DNA of 12,013 bases from Clostridia bacterium (lineage in GTDB: Bacteria; Bacillota_A; Clostridia; Christensenellales; CAG-138), in the NCBI GenBank assembly GCA_017553815.1, contig JAFZJT010000255.1, positions 1-12,013 on the forward strand, read 5' to 3'. Shown here piece by piece: positions 7,112 through 12,013 of the stretch. Under the pieces are notes generated by a model that did no database searches, was not told the origin of the DNA, and saw only the letters and a program-made list of their open reading frames with translations. How positions within the stretch are numbered: position 1 is the stretch's first letter; the number at the start of each line of letters is the position of its first letter. Both the position numbers and the translations under genes were made by a program.

Positions 7112-8113
7112 TCACTCTACCGGCAGATATTTCGCCAGATACGCTTCGATCGATTCCATCCATTGCTTTGACAGGGCGTTGTCGTTCTGCAGACCGTGAC
7201 CGGAGTGCGGCAGCTCGAGATAAACGTGATCGACATGGTTGTCTTCCAGCGCCTTTTTAAGCCGAAGCGAAGCAAGGAACGGCTGTACCCGATCACGCGT
7301 GCCGTAGGCGGCAACGGTCGGGATCGGGTTTTCGGATACCCACTCCGCCGCCGCAATCGGCTTCATTTTTTCGAGATACGACCCGTCAGCAATCTGCTCG
7401 GGCGTGATGACCTCGCCGCTCATCGCGGTAAACAGCGCCGCCGCCGCTTGCCGCTGCTGTTCAGTTTCGACGCCGCCGCCGAGAACGCCCCAATCCTCTG
7501 CATAGAAGCTGGACGGACCGACTGCGCCGAAGGTGAATACAACGGGTACCGGCGCTTCCTTCGCGTCGCGGTAGGCGTAGATCATGGCAAGCGCGTGTCC
7601 TGCCGAGCCGCCCGCAATCGCCATTTTGTCGATCGGGTAGCCCGCTTCTTCGGCAGCCTTGACGACAAACGGGATCGCCGCTTTGATTTCATTCGACTGC
7701 GACAGCACGCTTGCCGTGTTCGTGTTGCTGCGGAGCGTGTAGTTGATACCGGCCGCGACGTAGCCCTTTTTGCAGAGCCAGGCGAGCATCTGCTGATCTT
7801 CGGCCTTGTCGCCGCTTGTGAAGCCGCCGGCGTGCAGATAGACTGCGAGACCGTAATGCTCCTTTGTGTTGTCCTTCGGAAGGTAAAGGTCGAACTTGTT
7901 CGCCTTCCCCTCCCCGTAAGGCAGGTCGGTTTTCAGCGTGCCGAGCGCGTCGCTCCATTGCACGCTGTACTGTTTTTGCCACGCGGGCTTGAGTAAGAAC
8001 TTCGATGCGACGCCCGCCGCAAAGAACACAACAAATGTCATGATACAGGCAAAAATCCACATAATAACCCCCAGAATTCGCACAAGAATGGGACGCTTTT
8101 TCGGCTCGTTCAC
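7112..8113 (-). CDS. Membrane-anchored alpha/beta hydrolase A (esterase/lipase-like)
   Basis: A 333-residue serine hydrolase with a membrane helix at about residues 9-36 (ILGVIMWIFACIMTFVVFF) behind a short basic N-terminus, so the catalytic domain is probably outside the membrane. The oxyanion motif is LHAGGF (93-98), a variant of HGGG. The nucleophile is Ser170 in IAGGSAGHA, the acid Asp274 in YGTRDRVQP and the base His306 in HSGHGL, which is a complete triad. I chose the GTG at 8113-8111 as start because it follows a GGGGGA stretch and overlaps the stop of the preceding small gene as GTGA. The longer frame from 8233 would add 40 cysteine/arginine-rich residues that are clearly shadow sequence of that small gene. 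It belongs to the esterase/lipase group (COG0657-like). It is the second gene in a four-gene membrane unit; the substrate is not evident. Confidence 0.85.
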   Translation of the reverse strand: MNEPKKRPILVRILGVIMWIFACIMTFVVFFAAGVASKFLLKPAWQKQYSVQWSDALGTLKTDLPYGEGKANKFDLYLPKDNTKEHYGLAVYLHAGGFTSGDKAEDQQMLAWLCKKGYVAAGINYTLRSNTNTASVLSQSNEIKAAIPFVVKAAEEAGYPIDKMAIAGGSAGHALAMIYAYRDAKEAPVPVVFTFGAVGPSSFYAEDWGVLGGGVETEQQRQAAAALFTAMSGEVITPEQIADGSYLEKMKPIAAAEWVSENPIPTVAAYGTRDRVQPFLASLRLKKALEDNHVDHVYLELPHSGHGLQNDNALSKQWMESIEAYLAKYLPVE

Positions 8114-8244
8114 AGGATGTTTCCCCCGAACAGGGTGCCGCCGAGCAGCAGACAGCCGAGACCGCGCACAGCAAGACGACCGGTTACAATACCGACAACC
8201 GCGATCACAAGCAGGATGATGACGCGCTTCCAAACAACAGACAT
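8110..8244 (-). CDS. Small hydrophobic membrane protein, 44 residues
   Basis: The ATG at 8244-8242 is preceded by GGGAGG at 8255-8250 with five bases of spacing, which is a strong ribosome site. The product begins MSVVWKRVIILLVIAVVGIV and ends in GGTLFGGNIL: a short basic start, one membrane helix at about residues 8-22, and a glycine/leucine-rich tail that may form a second hydrophobic segment. Its TGA overlaps the GTG start of hydrolase A (GTGA), so the two are probably translationally coupled. It may be a membrane partner for the hydrolase, or a leader whose translation sets expression of the next gene. I do not recognise a family. The ribosome site and the overlap are what make this gene credible despite its size. 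Confidence 0.7.
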   Translation of the reverse strand: MSVVWKRVIILLVIAVVGIVTGRLAVRGLGCLLLGGTLFGGNIL

Positions 8245-8269
8245 ACAGACCTCCCGAAATGATTCATTC

Positions 8270-8299
8270 TTGACAAATCCGAACGTCCCATGATACAAT
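8270..8299 (+). promoter_or_regulatory. Promoter of the tetR-family gene (extended -10)
   Basis: TTGACA at 8270-8275 is followed after 18 bases by TACAAT at 8294-8299, with TG at 8291-8292 making an extended -10. It points towards the regulator starting at 8354, and transcription would begin near 8306. The -10 box overlaps the palindrome ACAATTGT (8295-8302), so a repressor bound there could block it. I found no comparably clear promoter on the opposite strand for the hydrolase unit. Confidence 0.75.
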
Positions 8300-8328
8300 T
8301 GTTTTGATGAAACATTTGATTCGTCGAA
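8295..8328. promoter_or_regulatory. Candidate TetR operator palindromes
   Basis: Two short palindromes lie between the divergent genes: ACAATTGT at 8295-8302, over the -10 box of the regulator's promoter, and TTCG-T-CGAA at 8320-8328, in the leader. TetR-family repressors usually bind such sites between themselves and their divergent targets. The assignment rests on position and symmetry only, and the arms are short. Confidence 0.35.
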
Positions 8329-8353
8329 ATCAGTATTGCATGGAGATGCGCAG

Positions 8354-8902
8354 ATGTCAAGCGAAGCGACAAAAATGAAACAAAGGGAACGCGCTGTATC
8401 ACCGTTCTCAAACGAGGCGCGCAATACCTACGTTGTGGAGCATATCACGGACGCGCTGCTGGAACTGATGCGCGATTGTCCGATGCAGCAGCTCTCGGTC
8501 AGCGAGATCTGCGACAAAGCAGGCGTGGGTCGCGTTTCCTTTTATCGCAATTTCGGGAGCAAGGAGGAAATTCTGCGCCGATATGATCGCAGGATTGTGC
8601 GGGCAACCTTCGAGTCGCAAAAGCCGGACGATCGGTCGTTCGATGCGACGGCGTTTGTACAGGCGCTTCTGCATCATTATAAATTGTATCAGGATTTCTA
8701 CACGCTGTTGTACCGCGACGGTCTGTCCCATATTGTGCTCGATACCATCAATTCGTTCATCGGACCGCAGAAAGAGGATGAAAGCATTGTTGCACTGTCG
8801 AAGGCATTCCTTTCCTACGGTCTGTATGGGATCGTAGACGAGTGGGTCGCAAGAGGCATGAAGGAGCCGGAGAGCGTGGTTGCCGCACTGATGAAACAAT
8901 AA
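8354..8902 (+). CDS. TetR/AcrR-family transcriptional regulator
   Basis: A 182-residue DNA-binding regulator, probably a dimeric repressor. The helix-turn-helix is at about residues 47-67 (LSVSEICDKAGVGRVSFYRN), followed by FGSKEEIL, which is typical of the family. The C-terminal half (ALLHHYKLYQDFYTLLY, then GLSHIVLDTI) resembles the ligand/dimerisation domain common in Firmicutes TetR proteins (TetR_C_8-like). I start it at ATG 8354 because GGAG at 8342-8345 sits eight bases upstream; an in-frame TTG at 8336 has no ribosome site. It is transcribed divergently from the membrane hydrolase unit, so it most likely controls that unit and itself. The ligand is unknown. A hairpin terminator follows 17 bases after the stop. 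Confidence 0.92.
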   Translation: MSSEATKMKQRERAVSPFSNEARNTYVVEHITDALLELMRDCPMQQLSVSEICDKAGVGRVSFYRNFGSKEEILRRYDRRIVRATFESQKPDDRSFDATAFVQALLHHYKLYQDFYTLLYRDGLSHIVLDTINSFIGPQKEDESIVALSKAFLSYGLYGIVDEWVARGMKEPESVVAALMKQ

Positions 8903-8918
8903 GACGGTTTTGTAACAG

Positions 8919-8951
8919 AGCCCTTTTCGCAGACGCGAAGAGGGCTTTTTT
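8919..8951 (+). terminator. Rho-independent terminator of the tetR-family gene
   Basis: A 12-bp stem (8919-8930 with 8935-8946, one G-U pair) with an AGAC loop is followed by six T residues (8946-8951). It isolates the regulator from the lipoprotein gene downstream. Confidence 0.93.
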
Positions 8952-9019
8952 CTGTGCGGTCAAAACAGAGAAAAAATGATGCAAATGCTTTTTTTACGAT
9001 AAAAATATCATTTTTCGGA

Positions 9020-9048
9020 CAGACAAAACCGATCATATCCCGTAAAAT
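9020..9048 (+). promoter_or_regulatory. Possible promoter of the lipoprotein-BIG2 gene pair
   Basis: CAGACA (9020-9025), a 17-base spacer and TAAAAT (9043-9048) give a moderate match to a housekeeping promoter inside the AT-rich gap between the upstream terminator and the lipoprotein gene. Transcription would begin near 9055, leaving a leader of about 64 bases. A promoter is needed here because of the terminator, but this placement is tentative. Confidence 0.35.
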
Positions 9049-9118
9049 TTATGTAAAAAACGGGGAGGACTGTCCGTGCAACCGGAGGTCTGCATCCGAA
9101 ATAAAACAGGAGGAAACG

Positions 9119-9673
9119 ATGAAAAAGACAATCATTGCTTTGGGACTGGCAGCACTGATGCTGCTTGCTGCGATCGGCTGTACGTCGACGCCGCAGGCGC
9201 AGCCCTCGGAACCGTCCAAGACGGAAGAGACGTCCGTGAACAACACGGAACAGACCGCTGAAACACCCGCGGAGCCGGCTTCGGCGGAGAATGCGGTGGT
9301 GCTCGAATACGACGTAAGCACGGGTGATTCAACGGACAAGACGACGCTGACGTTTGATCCTGCGACCAAGACCGTACACGTCAGTGCGATTGCGGCAAGC
9401 ATGTACGCCTGTGAAGCGGACTTGCCGTACAGCATCGAAAACGGCACGCTCGTGATTCCTCAGACGGAGGCAACGGCAACTATGGTTGAGGAAGCGCAGA
9501 AATCGATTCTGGCGGCGCTGTTCCCGAAAGAGCTGACCGCATGGATCTGGACGGAAGTGAACGGCTCGACGCTGCAGATGTGGTTCGGTGCGCCGGACGG
9601 CGCCGATGAACCGCGTGACTTCGGCAAATTTGAGTTGACTCCGGAAATTCTGGCGTCGCTCTCCGCAGAATAA
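9119..9673 (+). CDS. Lipoprotein of unknown function, homologous to the N-terminal domain of its neighbour
   Basis: A 184-residue exported lipoprotein. The signal peptide is MKKTIIALGLAALMLLAAIG, with the lipid-modified cysteine at residue 21 (lipobox AIGC, in which Ala replaces the usual Leu at -3). A low-complexity linker rich in Thr, Glu, Pro and Ser covers about residues 22-58. The globular part (about 60-184) aligns by eye with the N-terminal domain of the next gene: FDPATKTVHVSAIAASMY here against FHTDTQTVSVDALASSIY there, and later the shared pattern FG.P...E. The start at ATG 9119 is fixed by AGGAGG at 9108-9113 and the signal peptide; the frame upstream to 8954 lacks protein character. 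It lies 18 bases before the BIG2 gene and is probably cotranscribed. No family is recognised; a surface role with its neighbour is inferred. Confidence 0.85.
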   Translation: MKKTIIALGLAALMLLAAIGCTSTPQAQPSEPSKTEETSVNNTEQTAETPAEPASAENAVVLEYDVSTGDSTDKTTLTFDPATKTVHVSAIAASMYACEADLPYSIENGTLVIPQTEATATMVEEAQKSILAALFPKELTAWIWTEVNGSTLQMWFGAPDGADEPRDFGKFELTPEILASLSAE

Positions 9674-9691
9674 TCTGTCGGGAGGAAGACC

Positions 9692-12013
9692 ATGAAACTG
9701 TTCAAAACGGGAAGAAGAGGGCTTGCGCTCGTTGCGGCACTTTTTATGCTCTGCTCCGCAGTATTCTTTACAACGGTTGCGGCGGCGGACGATCTGAGCT
9801 TTTCCTACACTTCGGAGGATGGCGCATCGACGGCGACAGTCGTATTTCATACCGATACGCAAACGGTTTCGGTGGATGCGCTCGCATCTTCCATCTATCA
9901 GGTGTCGTTTGAAACAACCTTTTCCAACAATAACGGAATGCTCGCTTTGCGAGAAGTGAACGATTGCACGGCGAAGATGGCGCAGGAGTTGATCGATGCG
10001 GGCATGGGCGCGTTCCTGCCCGTGGAGATGACAGCGCCGGTTTTCTACGAGATTACGGAGCAAGACGGCGGCGCGGCGGTCAAAATGCTGTTTGGAGATC
10101 CGGAAAAGCCGGAAGAAGCCGCTGTGGTGGCAGACATCCGGATTGACGCAGATTCGCTGGCGACGATCATGGCAAGCGCTTCGGAACTGAGAGAACTCCT
10201 GGCGACGACCTACGCGACGGAAGCGGACGGCGAGGACGGCACGCAGACGAAGAACGAACTGCATTTCTTCAGTGACGGTTCCTATACTGCGAACGGCGTT
10301 CTCGGCGGTCTGTATGCTTGGGAAGGCAAGGGCGACTGGAGATTCGATCGGAACGCAGGGTTGGTGCTTTCTCCCGTGAAGGATGTCGAACTGAATGTGT
10401 TGGATGAAGTTGCCGACTTTGCGAATCAGCTGGGGCTTCGCAAGCAGTACCTTGCGACGGACGTGCGCTTCTTTGCGGAAAAGACCGACGACGCATTGAC
10501 GCTGGAACCGATTTTTGCGATTCATATTGCAGGCGCTCGTCTGACCTATGCGTTGAGCGAGTCGCTGCATCCGTCCAGAATGGATGAAAAAGAGATTCAG
10601 TCCATCTGGGACAAGCGCAATGAACCGGCTTATCCCGCAGTCGGTCATTTCACGATCGGTGAAGAAGACGCGCAAAAGCTCGGCTTCTCGCTGAATGATA
10701 TCGAGATTGTCGAAGCGACGGCGCTGACGCTGGACAGAAACGCGGCATCGATGCTGCAGGGCAATCATCTGCGCCTGACGCCAATCTTCACACCCGAAAA
10801 TGCGACGCCCAAGAAGGTTCTGTTTCACAGCAGCAACCGGTCGCGCGCAACCGTTGATGCATTTGGTCTGGTCACCGCGAAGGAGCCGGGCTATGTCCGC
10901 ATTACGGCTATGACCGAGGACGGCACGCTGCAGGCAGAGTGTGAAATCATGGTGAACGAACGACAGGAGCCGCAAATCGATGACCCGTACGTTGACCTTA
11001 CGGGCGTGATCGTTTCCCAAACGCAGGGCGAAAACAGTATTTCGTTTGACGCAGACGGAAATGTGGCAATCAACGGCGCGGCGACCGTCAGTTCGCTGCC
11101 CTTCAAATTCGGCGCAATGACGAATTACGGTTTTGTGGGCGATCAGCTGGTCATCAACGGAACCACGGGTACCGCAACGGATACCTCCGGATTCTTTGCA
11201 CTGCTCACCGGTTCATCGTCGTTCCCGATTCCGATTTCCGCATCCGTTACGATGCTGGAGGACGGCGGCGCGAGCATCAGTGTAGTGGCGCACCAGGATG
11301 ACAACCTGATTCCGATCGGTTCTTACACGCTTTCCAAGGAGGAAGTCGACCTTTTGAAGCAGGCTGCCGGCGAATCGGTCGCCGTAACCGGCGTGACGTT
11401 GGATGCAAACGAATTGGAAATTGTCATGGGACAGACGGCGATGCTGACAGCGACGATTGCGCCGGAAAATGCGACGGTCAAAAATGTGGTATGGACGTCT
11501 GCGGACGAAACGATTGCCACTGTCGATGAATTCGGTACAGTTACGGCGATAGCCGAAGGCGAAACCGTGATTACGGTAACCACCGAGGACGGCGGATTTG
11601 AGGCAACCTGTACGGTATCGGTCATTTCGGTTCCGGTGACGGGAATTACGCTCGATCAAACGGAATTGACGCTGGAACCGCTGGCGGCGGACTGGAGCAA
11701 CGGTGCAACGGCTGCCGCGATGCTGACGGCAACGGTTCTGCCCGAGAACGCGGGCAACAAGACCGTGCTTTGGAGCAGCAGCGATGAGAGCGTTGCGACG
11801 GTAACGGACGGTTTGGTAGTCGGCATAGCGGAAGGCGTCGCGGTGATTACGGCGAAGACCGAGGACGGCGGATTTGAGGCAACCTGTACGGTAACCGTGA
11901 AGGCGCCCGAAGTCGATCCCGACGCGCCTGCGGTTTCCGGCATCACCCTCGATCAAACGGAATTGACGCTGGAACCGCTTGCCGCAGATTGGAGCAATTA
12001 TGCGACGGCGACC
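9692..12013 (+). CDS. Secreted multidomain protein with BIG2 immunoglobulin-like repeats (3' end outside window)
   Basis: The frame stays open for 774 codons and runs off the right edge. The signal peptide is residues 1-32 (RRGLALVAALFMLCSAVF, then TTVAAA before DD). Residues of about 33-160 form a domain homologous to the preceding lipoprotein. About 165-340 is unrecognised and includes a LHFFSDGSYTANGVLGG stretch followed by YAWEGKGDW. A divergent BIG2 domain spans about 344-422 (LRLTPIFTPENATPKKV, then ATVDAFGLVTA). An unrecognised beta-rich domain spans about 430-560. Clear BIG2 units then begin near 564, 648 and 749, the last cut by the window edge; unit 564 has TATIAPENATVKNVVWTS and ATVDEFGTVTAIAEGE. 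BIG2 repeats are typical of surface adhesins and cell-wall-linked proteins. The start has GGAGG at 9681-9685. No catalytic motif is seen. Any cell-wall anchor or binding domain would be beyond the edge. Confidence 0.88.
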   Translation, partial: MKLFKTGRRGLALVAALFMLCSAVFFTTVAAADDLSFSYTSEDGASTATVVFHTDTQTVSVDALASSIYQVSFETTFSNNNGMLALREVNDCTAKMAQELIDAGMGAFLPVEMTAPVFYEITEQDGGAAVKMLFGDPEKPEEAAVVADIRIDADSLATIMASASELRELLATTYATEADGEDGTQTKNELHFFSDGSYTANGVLGGLYAWEGKGDWRFDRNAGLVLSPVKDVELNVLDEVADFANQLGLRKQYLATDVRFFAEKTDDALTLEPIFAIHIAGARLTYALSESLHPSRMDEKEIQSIWDKRNEPAYPAVGHFTIGEEDAQKLGFSLNDIEIVEATALTLDRNAASMLQGNHLRLTPIFTPENATPKKVLFHSSNRSRATVDAFGLVTAKEPGYVRITAMTEDGTLQAECEIMVNERQEPQIDDPYVDLTGVIVSQTQGENSISFDADGNVAINGAATVSSLPFKFGAMTNYGFVGDQLVINGTTGTATDTSGFFALLTGSSSFPIPISASVTMLEDGGASISVVAHQDDNLIPIGSYTLSKEEVDLLKQAAGESVAVTGVTLDANELEIVMGQTAMLTATIAPENATVKNVVWTSADETIATVDEFGTVTAIAEGETVITVTTEDGGFEATCTVSVISVPVTGITLDQTELTLEPLAADWSNGATAAAMLTATVLPENAGNKTVLWSSSDESVATVTDGLVVGIAEGVAVITAKTEDGGFEATCTVTVKAPEVDPDAPAVSGITLDQTELTLEPLAADWSNYATAT
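11582..11893 (+). repeat. Direct repeat within BIG2 units (36 bases, copies 276 bases apart)
   Basis: The 36 bases at 11582-11617 recur exactly at 11858-11893, encoding TEDGGFEATCTV in both. The identity is at DNA level, including third positions, which indicates recent duplication or gene conversion between neighbouring BIG2 units. Confidence 0.9.
11651..11979 (+). repeat. Direct repeat within BIG2 units (32 bases, copies 297 bases apart)
   Basis: The 32 bases at 11651-11682 recur exactly at 11948-11979, encoding LDQTELTLEP in both; similarity continues beyond into DWSN. Together with the other direct repeat this shows a tandem array of about 92-99 residues per unit that continues past the window edge. 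Confidence 0.9.

Noticed and set aside
8114..8233. Upstream extension of hydrolase A to an ATG at 8233
   Set aside because: The added 40 residues are Cys/Arg/His-rich shadow of the overlapping small gene; the GTG at 8113 has its own ribosome site and a coupled overlap.
8336..8353. TTG start for the TetR-family regulator
   Set aside because: No ribosome site before it, while ATG 8354 has GGAG at the right distance.
8245..8424. Upstream extension of the 44-residue gene to 8424
   Set aside because: It would run through the divergent promoter and into the tetR coding region; the ATG at 8244 has a strong ribosome site.
9329..11020. 563-residue open frame on the minus strand opposite the lipoprotein and BIG2 genes
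   Set aside because: Highly basic, no family motifs, no ribosome site noted, and it spans two well-supported exported-protein genes on the other strand.
11582..11893. Direct repeats as a mobile element or CRISPR-like array
   Set aside because: The repeats are in frame, far apart and encode the same segment of successive BIG2 units, so they reflect protein domain duplication.

Overview
The window looks like a chromosomal segment from an anaerobic, carbohydrate-degrading member of the Clostridia (Firmicutes). The grounds are strong AGGAGG-type ribosome sites, moderately high GC, a GH3 enzyme with the circularly permuted domain order known from Ruminococcus and Butyrivibrio, a clostridial-type GH39 xylosidase, a TetR regulator and BIG2-domain secreted proteins. 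The taxonomic call is an inference, and a gut Oscillospirales- or Christensenellales-like origin is only a guess.

Region 1 (1-381) is the 3' end of a rhamnulose-1-phosphate aldolase gene (rhaD), which links the left flank to L-rhamnose catabolism. Region 2 (634-5737) is a same-strand, closely spaced three-gene operon: a permuted GH3 glycosidase, a GH39 beta-xylosidase-like enzyme and an alpha/beta-hydrolase esterase with an unexplained C-terminal extension. It ends at a 13-bp hairpin terminator (5760-5793). None of the three has a signal peptide, so they probably trim and deacylate short oligosaccharides, perhaps xylan-derived, inside the cell after import. No transporter lies in the window.

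Region 3 (5831-8244, minus strand) is a compact four-gene unit of membrane-anchored proteins. In order of transcription these are a 44-residue hydrophobic peptide, hydrolase A (GTG start overlapping the previous stop), hydrolase B, and a small single-span protein whose reading frame is broken by one extra base in a GGG run. A TetR-family regulator (8354-8902) is transcribed divergently from a near-consensus extended -10 promoter and ends at its own hairpin terminator. It is the obvious candidate controller of the hydrolase unit.

Region 4 (9119 to the right edge) encodes an exported pair: a lipoprotein of 184 residues, then a large secreted protein with BIG2 immunoglobulin-like repeats that runs off the window. 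The globular part of the lipoprotein and the N-terminal domain of the large protein appear homologous, so the pair may have arisen by domain duplication and may act together at the cell surface.

The observations most worth a second look are the paired homologous domain in region 4, the four-gene membrane hydrolase cassette with its tiny overlapping first gene, the frameshift in its last gene, the esterase C-terminal extension, and the variant BIG2 units carrying a shared insert.
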